A stretch of DNA of 64,000 nt from Phytoseiulus persimilis (taxonomy: Eukaryota > Arthropoda > Arachnida > Mesostigmata > Phytoseiidae): the NCBI GenBank assembly GCA_037576195.1, contig CM075101.1:18476001-18540000 (forward strand), given 5' to 3'. Below, piece by piece: positions 1 to 12,066 of this stretch. Every line of letters begins with the position of its first letter. Position 1 is the stretch's first letter. A program made the position numbers and the translations under genes. The notes beneath the pieces are model-generated. The model saw only the letters and a program-made list of their open reading frames with translations, was not told the origin of the DNA and searched no databases.

Positions 1-1990
1 TCTAGACTCGATAGATCCAGGATGTTATTGGAACACGCTGATCTCCTCAAAATAGCGGGGTTCAACGAGAAATCCAGGTCGGACGCTAGATAAGCTCCGA
101 GCGATGTGTCCAAAGTCCTTGTCGCCGCATCGCAACCTCTCATGGGTCTGATGGTGTCAAAATTTGTTGGAACGCGCTTTGAGAGGTTGCGCAATGGGCT
201 CCCCCGAATTCAGCCGAACTCGAACCGCACTCGGGCATGTCTGGAACGAGCGCTCGAGAATATTTCCCTTGAAAACTCAGAGTTTGAAATGCGACGAGTT
301 TCGCTCTCCTTGTCTGAGTGAATTTCGCCATCAGAATCACTGGAACACCTCTCTTCTGGTCTACGTTGCTGCTTCAGGCTAGCAATTACAAATCGGCTAA
401 CGACTGTACATGCCGTTATTCTTCTTCTCGGGCTAGAGTTGTCACCCCTGATGTCGAGAAAGTGGGAGGAAACGCACGCAGATGAACGAATCCGATTGTT
501 GACACGACCGAGATCAGCGAGAGCAACACCCCCTCTCCGCCTCTTTCAGCTAGCGTTGAAATTAAGACAAACGGAGGGAAATTCGGGAAATGGAGCTCAG
601 TCGAGATCCGCGAATCCAGCTCTAGATTCGAGATAGACGACGCGGACCATTTTCCATCGGGTCTGGCACTACGTGATACGAACTCCCAAGAAACCGCCGT
701 ATCCCGTCTGGTCGATGTGTTTCCCGTGGACGATGCTGAGCGGGCTAGAGATCGACGAGTTCCTCGGCATTTCCGAGGTGAGCGAAACCGCCGTCGTCGA
801 GAGTTCTCCATTTCTCCAACCATCCGTGAATAATAACTACCGGCTGCTCGGCCTGTGTACAGAAATCCAGAAGGGGTATCCTCCCGCACATCTGATGATG
901 ATCAGGAAAAAAAAGACGGGAGCCGCTCACCCACTTGAGCGGCGCGAAAGATGCATACACTTGGGTATTTCGTCACATCATCCAATTACGCAGAACACAG
1001 ACGAAGCGTGTTGATTTTGGTTATCTCGTAAGTAGACAGAATAACTTTGCGTCAATCCGAATTCGGCATCTTCAATTCTATCTTTGCACAGCGCTTGGAA
1101 CCACTCTCCGATTTCAGCGAGAGCCTTTCACGAACGTTCGTATGTTTTCATTCCTACCTGGGAAAGATATCATGGCCCCTTTCCTGAAGAATTCTTGCCA
1201 AATGTTCCGCTCCGATGTATACAATTGACGCATTGCAATATCTCTAGTTCACAAACAAGATTGGTGTCTTCTTCCTGACCGTTTCAAAATTGGCTCGCGT
1301 CCCGAGTTTAGGTTTCGAGGGTGAAACTTAGTCGGAGCTGATGCGACCGAGACCTTCGCAGGTCAAGCGATTCACGCACGCAGGCACACTCCTCTTCCCG
1401 AACACATGGTCCCCCGAGCGTCCCGTCGCAAAGGAACCTTACGCATTCTCACAGAATGGGTGAGGCGTGAATTCGCTCTCTGGCAGCGTGTCACATTAAG
1501 AGAAACGTTCTCGAACGACGAGGATTGGGAAGCTGATGGCTGTCGAAAGCCACCACTCGAAGATTGAGCGATTCTGAGCCATCTACATAAATCGATTCTC
1601 GTGTGCTTTTGTATCCGCAAGACGGCGCGCCGTCGTTTGAATATGAGCTCCGCGGAGAAGTTCCAAACGTCGTCTCATAAGAGTGTCATGACGCCTCACC
1701 GTGAAAGTCCTGAGAGTCCAGGGTGCAGCGGGATCGACCTCGTTGCTCACCTCTTCGCTCGACATCTATACCTTGACACAGCATGCGCGTATTCAACCAT
1801 AGCGCTGAAGAGCCAGGTTGAAGCCCGTTCGAAGATATTCCCGTGCGTCAGGCTTGCCATGCAATCGAGAATAGTTGAGAAAGGATTTCGATCGCTGAGC
1901 ACCTCGAGTCATCGGGAGTCCGAGAGCGAAGCGGCACCATTACAGAACAAATACTTCGGAAATAAATTGTGTTTTTTTTCTTCTGCTGAA
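1..1990. other. No recognisable gene
   Basis: I see only short overlapping open frames in all six frames, none with a family signature or a convincing splice-bounded exon. A minus-strand frame at 416-889 is open for 157 codons, but its composition is Ser/Arg rich and unstructured. I treat this stretch as intergenic. Confidence 0.4.
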
Positions 1991-1994
1991 TCAG

Positions 1995-2306
1995 GACGCA
2001 TGGATAAGATAACTGGATACGAGCCCTCCATCGATGCCTCAGACGATGAGTGAGTAGCTCCCATTTTTCTGAGATTCCATAGTCCGGGATCCGGCTCCCA
2101 TTTATTTTGTTATCGAGCTTTTCTGTTATTTTTGTCCCTTTCGTCTACTTCGCGAATGTTTTTTCCGCCTGCTTTTGGGTTTGGAGGCAATCCTCGACAA
2201 CGCCGTCCGGTACAAGAACACGATTTCAGGGTGGGTTAAAACATTCACGGAGGAATTCGTCCGGCTTACTGTAGATCCGACGGATCCTCAGGGAGGATTC
2301 TCATAA
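1995..2306 (+). other. Possible short coding exons of an unidentified gene
   Basis: A pyrimidine-rich tract ends in AG at 1993-1994. It is followed by an ATG at 2000 and 16 codons (starting MDKITGYEPSI) up to a strong GTGAGT donor at 2050. A second acceptor at 2185-2186 opens a frame at 2187 that runs to a stop at 2304-2306 and looks protein-like (AILDNAVRYKNTISG, then WVKTFTEEF). The two pieces do not join in frame: the first ends in phase 2, while the attractive reading of the second needs phase 0. Either they belong to different transcripts, one call is wrong, or this is a broken gene. I do not recognise the product. Confidence 0.2.
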
Positions 2307-2309
2307 ACT

Positions 2310-5300
2310 CGGATAGGACCTTCCGGGTCAGTGTTTCATAATGATGGCAACGTGTCGTGGACATCCGAATATCATTGAACCGACGGTAAGACGGACTTCT
2401 TAGTTCTGGGATCCCGTTCCCGAGCCATAGCCAATCCTCGGGGAGCCCTGGTAGATGACACTCACCCGTGGAAACCAACGCAGATGTATAATATTAGCTT
2501 TTTCGGATCTGAAATCGGATGCCATGGATTCCGTTCCCGAGATTGTTTCTTTGGGCCGGGTCAATCGAGACCAAGACCTCGGAATACACCGCCGGATATT
2601 CTATCGAGTATGTATTGCGATGGTTGAAGCGAGCAGTAAGGGTTCGACGCATCCATGTATTCTGCGGACGCTCTCGCTATTCTTGGGAGTCGTTCAACGC
2701 GCCTCGCCGCTACGCCGCGCAAACGTCGATGATTTTCGCTTGTCTTCGACCAGAGCTCGACACACATTGAGCCAGTTGAGTCGACGGGAACCTGTCTCTC
2801 CCTTCGCGGAGCGGCACAGGAAATACTCGTATCATTGCAACTCAGGCAGCTAGGAGCTGTATTCTCAACAATTGAAGAGGGCTTCTGCCTTGAACATGCA
2901 GTAGGTGATTCTATCGGGTCAACCTGGCTAATCAACAGATTTCTCATGCCGGGCTTACGTCCCCGAGCGCATTGCTCATTTGTTCTGCTGTCTGCTTCGC
3001 TATGTGTGACACATGTGGCGTATACATGGTAGCTGTCGTTCAGAAAAAAGCCATGTCGCGTTGCGGAGCATAGGCCATGACCCGCACTCGCAGCGGCCAA
3101 CATGCTCGAAACTTCCGCGAAAAGTTACCTGCAAGCCATCCCTCCAAAACTAGCACTCATGTGATGCGAGGCGGCTGCAATGGTTACCGTTGCAGATGGA
3201 CTGTGGACGCGGGTCCAGCACGAGGCGTTCCGTGACTTGAGTTTGCCCAGCTTGCCAACCATGCGACCGACTGCCGCATAGAGAAGGTGAACTCGCTTAG
3301 TATAGTCGCTCCATCGGAAAGATTCATCAAGGTCGTGTGCTTCCATTCACAACTTCGAATTCTCTCCTCCTCCGTAGCTCAACTGACTGCCTTATGAGAT
3401 CGCTTCCTGAGGTTGATGCGTTGAGTGGCATTCCAGGATGTCCAACTTGATTGGCGGGCGAATAACGCAAGCAGCACCGCTGCCATCTCCGATGTGTCGC
3501 TCCGGGTTCAGACGAAATAGATACGGACGGCCTTCGCGTAGCACTGCGGACCGAAGGGGCCACGCAGAAGAGTTGGGCACTATCAACTTTAGCGTAGTCG
3601 GCAATGAAGTCATGTTTCGTTTTTCCATTCGACTCAATGTTCAGCGAATGGGGTGTGCTTCAAGTTTCACGTATTTTTCGAGCGGCTCCAACTATGAAAA
3701 ATCCGGAACCGAAGAACGAGGCGACCTGGATGATTGAAGGGGTTTGGCTTGAGGAATCCTTCTTCGAGGATGCGCGAGGATATCATCCTACCGGCCGTGT
3801 GAGTTTCTTCTACCGTTTATCACGGACACTGTTGTTGATGAATCTCACTCGAGAATCACCTCGAATATTCTCCTTCGGCACGATCGTCGAGGACACGTGT
3901 TAACGCTGCGATGACTAGCCTTTGAATGGATCAATTCGGACATCGATTAGCTCATTCCGCATTTTGTTTTGCTGTTCACATGCATTGCACGAATTTAGTG
4001 AACTGTGTTAACCAATGATCAAAGTCACCTAAGGAAGTGAATTCTTCTTCGTTTTCTGAGTGAATCTTGAGCGAACCTATCGATGGCGCCCAAAATGGAG
4101 GATATCTATTAGCAGACATGAGAACAACTACAGTGAGCCGTGATTTTCCATGTTCGAAGTCTCGGAGAAACGCGGAGCGGCGTCTTGATACCCTGGAAAA
4201 CTCATGTTCACCCGTGAGTCTGACGCATTCCGATTTTCGAAAGTTGCCTGGCAGCTGCAACTCTTACTTCCGAGCTTCGAGTAATGGAGACTCCGGCGGA
4301 TCTTTTCGGATATTTTGTGACGTCCCCGAGCGACGGCGGATACCAACCCAAAACCGGCAAAATCGATTTGGTGAGTGGAACGAGAGCGAAGCGAGGAACA
4401 AAGGGTACATTCGTAAGCAGAACCACTCAATTCGTGCACTGATATGATATGTATTCCATCGGAAGTACTGCACATATTCAGTCCATAAATCATATCATAG
4501 AAATTCATGATTCATCAAGCATTCTGCGTGTATGGCAAGTCTACTTTGCACGTAGCATTGTAGGGAGAGTCAACACGGTGGACGAATCCTTCTTAGGCTC
4601 TGCAGGCACGCCAGCTGGGAATTCTGCCATCTTGTTTTGAAACGACCTTCAGTTTAAGTTTAGTTGATAGCCATAGGCAGCTTTTCTCTTTCCGTTTTTC
4701 GTCCATGATTTGTCATTCGCCCGTCGAAGATTTGAGGTGAAGGTGGTAATTTCCCCGGAATTCCGAAGCTGGAAAATCGATGAGCTGTTCAGCTGTATCG
4801 TTGGAGGAATGCGTTGTCTACGCAGCAGCACCGGCGGCTCGGAATTTGATTCGCAATTACCTTCAACTTTTTTTCCATCGCGAATCGATCCTTTCGAGAC
4901 ATTCCTCCTACGTCTACTTGTTCTCATTCCCTCGATCTCTGTCAGTAGAGCGGCATTATTTGAGCCGGTCTCATGTCAAGGAGTGAGTTATTTTCCCCAG
5001 GCAGTTCCCCCAGTTCCTAGGTTCCTTCCGAATTCAATCCAGGAATCTTATTTCTCGAACGTGGCATCCCGGTCAACCCCAGTTTTCCTCCGCGGATAGT
5101 TTCCGGAGTGCGTTTTTACGGAGGACTCAAGTGTTTAGGGTGCGCCGCTTTTGAACAGAGCTCTTCCTCATATTGGATCTCGTCCCTCCTCAACACCACT
5201 CCAGCTCGGATGACACATCAGGAAAAAGTCCCGTTTTCGCACATAGCTCAATTATAAGTGACCATCTTTTGGATAGCTCTCCAGGAACAGCCGGAGTTCG

Positions 5301-8300
5301 TCCAAGGGATCATACTCGTGAGTGGAAACCCAATCCGTCACCGCACTATGTAGGTATTCGATTCGATACGACCAGAGTTTCTCCTCCAAACCTTTCAACG
5401 GAGCGGATATCTGAACGTATCCGATACTGAGTATCTGAGCTCGATCGAGGACTCTCCATAGGGCAATGAGAATCGGATCACGTACGTGACCGCGATTTTC
5501 ACAAACAACATACATTGGGGTCTTATACACGGAGACAAGCTCTTCTCAATTCATGTTGAAGTGTGAGGAAGCACGAAGCTCTCGTTCCCGGGCTACCCAG
5601 CGGAAGCCTTTCCCACCGTATTTCCTTGCAAACAGCCGTCCCTGTTCGGCTTACCCAAGCAGGCACTCTGCTGAAGAGCAACGGTTAGTTGCGATACGTG
5701 TCGTCAACTACGCGAGCCAGCAAGCCGGAATCCAGTGATGTCCCGTATCGATCTGTAATCAAGTGCAACCGATCAGTGGGTCGATTGGAACCGTGTTCAG
5801 CAAGGCTCCAACAGAGAGAAGGTTAGAATCTAATTTTCGCTGTGACGGATTCAAATATCGTCCGGCACATCATCTATGCCGTCGTCAGAACTGACAGGAC
5901 CGATGAAGCAGTCGATCTTCATATTGGTGCAGTTTTTTTGAGCGCGGTGAAATGCTGAGTGAGATTCGAGTGCTGAAGACACTCCCGAATGTCGGATTAG
6001 CGCCGACTCAAAAAGGGATACGGAATCATACGGGAACAGACATACTAAACCGCCGAAGCTCCTCGTGTCGGTCACCAACCGTTGCTCATTTCTGGCTGGT
6101 CCTTTCCCAAGAAATCCAGTGTCTGAAGCTCCATCCTGCCCTAAACAGAGATCGGGCGAGGACCGGTCGGTCGACGGAACGACGGATTTTCATGAACATC
6201 AGTGAATGAGGCTCAAACCTGAATGGCTTCGACGGCCGTAAGTTTGACGCGTGGTATTTGCTCAGCTTGACCATCGGAGGTCCAACTACTCTCTGCGTGA
6301 AGTGCGTTCGACCGTTTCCACCTTCCGTGTGATTCCTCGACGGCGCGTGTCCTTGCACTACAGCTCCCACAGAGTTCAAGCGTGGAACATTCGCCGCTCG
6401 TTTTTCTCTGTAGATTCATCGAACGAAATCGGTCAGTCCCTCAGCGGAATGTTTTTGAGTTTGTTCGAGATTTGTCAGTCAGTTGAAAGAAAATGCGAGA
6501 CATGGAGCGGTGGGATGCCTCTGAAGGGATGAGGGCGAGGGCGATCAGCTGGGAGAGAATTGGCATTCACAGCAGATCGCTAGGATTTCATGGCAAGGCA
6601 GACCATGACCTCCGAGCACAATGATGCCTCGAGAAACAAACTATGACGACTTCTAGTCGTTCCTACGCCAGGACATCGTTCGGGCGTCTTGTTCTCGACA
6701 ATTTAAAGAGCCATCGTCAGCAGAGAACGGGTGATCTGGCACGGAATTCGTTGAAAAAATTGATATCCGGCATCGCAGGTGACTGACGGCCTCACTCCCC
6801 CAACGAAGTCCGCCGCGCTGCTGAGCCCACGGGTGGGCGAGCGTACGAATAAGTGGTACGGGGTTCGAAAATTCGGTTGATTCAACGGCAACGCTCCAAC
6901 AGGTTGTGGGAGGCTGACAGCGGTACGGTATCCACCTAGGTAGGTGGGACCCGACAGTTGAACGGGCGAACACACGATTGAACAGGCCGCCAGGTGGACT
7001 GACGGACAGACGACGGCAACGACCAATCCCTGGGCCTCCATTGTTGACGCCAGGCTTGACGTGCACGTTCGTTCTTCCGGCTGCAACGGTTTAAATGTGA
7101 GCGTGCCATCGGGCGTGACTCGAGCAGCAACGGACAAAATCCGCTCGTTCGAATCGGAAGTTATCCGAGAAGGAGTATTCGACTCGTGTGGAATGCTTGA
7201 CACCGAGGTTTCCGAGAGAACTCTATGATCTGAGGGATGCTTGCGATGCTCGGGTTATCCGGAAGGAGACCCGGAAGCTCAAGCAAGGGGAGCTCGGAGC
7301 GGGTGGAGTGGTATGAACGCTGGCGACTTCCAACTGATGATATTTTGCAGCTCTTGATTTCGATCCTGATGTCCCTCGCAAACGGGAGGACTTTTTTTCC
7401 AGAGCATATCGCACACCTGTGGCAGATACGGGTCCGGCTACACTCAAATGTCGCTCACTGAAATGGTCACTGAATGACGCCAGCTAATTCGCACTCGATT
7501 CAGGCTCTGGGCACAAAAACATCATTGGAGGGCGGGCGATGAATGCGCAGCCAGAGTTTCGAGATTGAGCAAATCCTCTGTGTGAATAGAGAGTCACTCT
7601 TATAAGAACCCTGGTTCGCTCACGGGTACACACAGATGAATCGTTCCTCGAGGACGGGTCCTTTCCTGAGAAATCCACTCCCCTCGCACTAAACTTTGTT
7701 TCTTCTAAACAATCAAGCGATCGAAGGTTCAACTCGAGCCGTCAAATTGAACAGGCCATCGAGCTTGTCCTGGAACGTGCCGCTCCACCTGAAACTTATT
7801 TCGAGGAAATCTAAACCATGTCGCAATCCCCGCACTAAAGTCCAACATCCGCATCATTCCATCAGGAACAGTCCATTTCCGCAGTAATTGGCAAGTTTAG
7901 TGTGTGCCCTCGATCAATGACGATGATGCGCTCACCATATGCTGGCAATCAACTACCAACCTGGACTGCTGCGTGCTACTCGCGAATTACTCTGTTATCG
8001 TTTTCATTCGATCTTCGAGTGGGAACAAAGCAGTCGGATTCGCGTCACTTGGCAATCGAGGGATGTTTCGGACTGAAATGTTCCGTCTGAGCACTTGAGG
8101 AGTCGGTCAAGGCATCGGAGAATATCCATAGTTCGCCGTATATGAGGTACGGTCTCCCTCGGCGAGCGTGAGCGAGTCCGTTTCCGCGATGAAGCTTCAT
8201 CTTCGAATTCTCTCTCGATGCTGACGGTCTACCCAAGCGGAGAACGTCCCCGTGGAACGCGAATCTGTATTCACACGGGCATAGGGCAACCTCAAAGGTA

Positions 8301-11300
8301 AGTTGATTATACGTTAATTGGCCATTTTCGGTAGGTACCTCCATCGGAAGCTGCCGGACGGAGCTACTTTTCTGAGTAACGTTTAGTCGCGTGACATCAC
8401 CGTGAAGAGCGCTGGACGTAAGGTTCCCTCGTGCCTGAGGTTCCTCCTTCCACTCACTCGAAATCAGGAGAAACACGAAATTTTTCTCCCGAGTGATGTA
8501 TGTTCAGCAACCCCTGCTGATTTCGTGTACGAAGAATACGGATCCTCTCAACCTGCCAGAAAAGTATGACTCCGCTTCACACATTGGTGATGGTTGTGGA
8601 TTCATTGATCTATACAACATTTTGAGTGCTATTTCCAATCGCTACTCGCCGGCCGAGACTCACGTTGATGGTACGCGCGCTAAGCCGACCTCTGATAGAT
8701 CATCAGGCGGGCCTGGTTGACCGCTTAGGGGGCATGGAGAGCCACTGGTGTCCTACAGGCCGATGAATTTCGAGAATCGCGAAAACAGTTGTACTCAAGG
8801 GACTCATTCAAGCGAACGGGTCCCCTTGTGGAGTCCTACGGGGATCTCAACCGATGTCATAGAAGAAAATTTGCTTTTTCCGTGTAGCTGGGAGTGGCTC
8901 AACGAGAATCGTATATACTCGAGGACTAGAAATGTCGAAGCTCAATGGCGACTCTGCGGATCCGCGAATAACTCCGACTTCAGCCATGACTATCTCGAAC
9001 CGATTCGTTCCAGCATCAACGTATCCACAAGTTCGAGCCATAGAGGGGTATGGAGGAGCGAAACCCTCCCCCCAGCTTTTCATGACGCAATCAACATGGT
9101 TTCCAAACCTGTGAAGATTTTCCTGATAACACTGAATCTTTGCAGAGTAATTTCGTTCATCAAAGTAGAATTCAATCCACCCTTCCCAATACCATCGGAG
9201 GGTTTTACGGCGGGGCATGCCCCCTTCCCTGGGTATGCCACCGGTTGTGGAGCCTCACAGCTCAGTCAGCGCCCGAGCTCAAGATGAGACATGGGATCTA
9301 CAGAACGAGTGATCTCGTAATGAGTCACGGAGCGTTGAGAAGAGCGCAACTAGTTTCAAGAACAACGCGATATTGTCACCTCTCGTCATCGGCATCTTGC
9401 AGAGTAAGAGCTCAGCGGTGATGAGGACCTTCGACCCGAACATAACAAAGCGTTTCTCGATTTGATCGTATTGGGCAACTCGAAAGCAACGCCTGTCAAG
9501 AAGTGGGCTTGTTGGATAATTCCAGCGTCGCGATCGGCTGATCGGCCAAGGAGCGAGCCAACTAATTGGATGGGCATGTATTGAGCTCAAACTGCTTTCG
9601 CGAACCCATCGGCCGGTTTTCGATCGGCATTTCCACAGAGTCATCTAAGAGCATTCAGGAGCCAGCCTTGTGCGCGGCCAGATTCCCCCGTATGACCGAC
9701 TGAGTGTGTAGGAGTGTTGTTACGAGCGCGTTCGGCATTTGTGTCGGGCAACGAGGCGTGCCGTCATCACAACGGCTGGACGTGCACGTGCAACCGCGCC
9801 GGTCGGAGTCAAGCCAGAGGCAAGCGAGCCAACGAGCGTACGAACCAGTCGACCGTGATTTGTCCGTACAGACAAAGCGCGAGGAAGAAGAGAGACGCGG
9901 ATAGGCTGGGTAGAAGCGGGTAGGGGAGAGAAGCGCCGACTTGTGTTCAATTCAACCCCGGGATCAGGTGGGCATTGTGGAACCCACATTCAGTTTGTAT
10001 GAACTAACGAATAGGAGAACGAAGCAGCCTTCCGGAGAACAACGCTCTGGCGACCTATCCACGATCGAGCGCAACCGATTCTCTATGGCCGGTTCACAGC
10101 CGCGTGTTTGGATTTTATTCTCTCGCCGCATTTTCTCATCTTCTCGGCTTACTAACTCCGTTGGATTTCCGGAGTCCATCTCGCGACAACTCATCCTCTT
10201 AGACTATGAGGTTCGGATTCAGATCTAAATCCAGCAGCGGAGACTCCGTTCATTCCGTATCGTCTCTTCTGGCCCCCACTTCACGTCATTGTTTTCGAAA
10301 AGGCCAACGTTCCTGCCTCAGACAAAAAGTGTCCGCCGGCCAGAACATCCTCAGTAGCTTCGGGTTCGTAGCGGCCTTTGTTAACGTGTTATCCCTACAA
10401 TGAGGTGCGAGTTGAACAACAGACGAAGTGAGATAATGTTGCGGGAGTCGATCAGGGAGCACCTGTCCTCACTAGGGGAAAAGCGGACGCTGAGCGGAGG
10501 TGGGATTCAGGTCAATTTTCGGTTGAGGATTCGAAGTGCTACCGTCCAGGAAGGGACCCGAACAGCTATGGAGGCGGTTGAGTGATCGAGCGTCTTCCTT
10601 ATCTTGATAGGATGCATGATCTCAGGTGAGTATATTGACCGTTGGAAACAGCGAATCGTCAATGATTTCAGCAAAGCTCCTGGTGCGAGCCCAAGGACGA
10701 AAGCTCCTTCATGCTCAACACGCACGACGACCACACGAGCGCAACGCCTGAAGGCAGAAAGGTCGACGGTTCCGAACCCAAAACGCTCAGGTGCGCTTCA
10801 CCTGTAGTGCACCTGCCGCCAGCAACCGTGCCTCGACCGATTCTCGTGGTATTGTCGGGACTGTTTCTCTCCAGTAGCGTCTCGACTCAAACTCCGTCTC
10901 AAAGTGGAATCTCCAAATTCTAATAGTTCACATTCCAACTCGAGTTCCTCATGACTAGAGGCGCCATATGACCGGACATGTCCTTGTCCGTCCGCTTTGT
11001 CCGAATTCTTGGATTTTGTGAGAAAGGTCCCGTGAGAGAGTTCGGGATCCAAGAAGATAATTTTCCTTTGTTGAGAGATCGAGAGAAACCCAGTTCGATT
11101 CCAAGCCCTTCCGGGAGCAAATGCCCTGCCCCAGGGTTCATTTACCGTGTGAGAGTGCATCACGCTCGCGGACGGTTGAACGCCGTCTTCGCAGACCGCT
11201 GTTTCGTCGGCTAGCGGACTCAGACTGACGAGGAACTTGCCCGCGCCAACCACCGCAGGAGCAGAGCGAGCACTCCCCCGTGGCAGACTCAAAGCGTGAG

Positions 11301-11424
11301 TCTCCTACGCAAATGCGTATTGTCAGCGTAAGAAAAAACTGAAAATTATGCCCCTCCATGCTCGAATGACATTATGTCGGGAAATACTCGGAGCGAAGGC
11401 CCTCTGGATCCTCGAACTTCGAGA
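2310..11424. other. Gene-poor stretch with faint MATH-like remnants
   Basis: I found no complete gene in these nine kilobases. Three spots look better than chance. At 3691-3798 (+) a frame opening MKNPEPKNEATW runs to a GTGAGT donor. At about 4210-4370 (+) a piece with FRFSKVAWQLQL and then, after a frame change, FRIFCDV recalls strands of a MATH/TRAF domain. At 5252-5530 (-) a 92-codon frame ends with DELRLFLESYPKDG, which also recalls the end of a MATH domain. All contain stops or lack splice partners, so they may be decayed copies. The rest shows nothing I can interpret. Confidence 0.3.
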
Positions 11425-12066
11425 AGATCTGGATCAAAGAACCCGGTGCTCGAAGGAACTGTGTCAGTCGATTTGAGCGCGGATCGATTTGAGTGAGGTC
11501 GATTGGAGCGCAGTTGATCTAAACGCAACAAATTCACTCGCGCTGTTATGAGTATGGAGTATGAGATAGAGGGAGAGGAAAATTCCTCACCTAGTCGCCG
11601 ATTGCAGACTGCTCGGATAACAAAGGAATACGGTTGCTCGGCGGAATATGAAGAGGAGAAAGCAGACGACATTCCCTCGATGAACCGGACGAATGGACGT
11701 AGCTCAGCTAGAGAAGGCGAAATGTTTCTGATGAGGTTCGGTTTCTCTTCTTCATATTACCTCGAGAAGCCGTACTTCCTTTGTTCGTCGAGTGGTCTGC
11801 GATCGGCGGATGGGTGAGGGATTTTCCTCTTCCTCTGTCTGGTACTCTAAGCTCTCAGCGGCGCGAGTGACTATTTTGCGCTCAGATCAACCGCGCTTGA
11901 ATCGACCTCACTCAAATCAACTGCGCCTTATTCGACCTCTCTCCAATCAACTGCGCTCAAATTAACTGCGCTCAAATCAGCTGCGCTAAAATCGACTTCG
12001 CCCAAATCGATTGTAAGCGCAAATCGATCCGCGCTCAAATCCAGAAGCACCAAAGGAGCAGATCTA
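11425..12066. repeat. Fold-back inverted repeat, about 640 bases
   Basis: The left arm (about 11425-11661) is the reverse complement of the right arm (about 12066-11742), with a loop of about 80 bases (11662-11741). Anchors are readable directly. CACTCGCGCT at 11535-11544 answers GCGCGAGTG at 11861-11869. AATATGAAGAGGAGAAA at 11645-11661 nearly mirrors 11742-11758. AGATCTG near the left end answers the right end. The outer part of each arm is built of a degenerate unit of 15 to 20 bases around TGCGCTCAAATC, and the right arm (about 11871-12040) carries more units than the left. The shape fits a fold-back transposable element or a hairpin-RNA locus. A 90-codon frame at 11548-11817 crosses arm and loop and is probably incidental. 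Confidence 0.8.

Noticed and set aside
11548..11817. 90-codon frame inside the fold-back repeat as a gene
   Set aside because: It spans the left arm and loop of the inverted repeat. Its openness is explained by the GA-rich purine strand.
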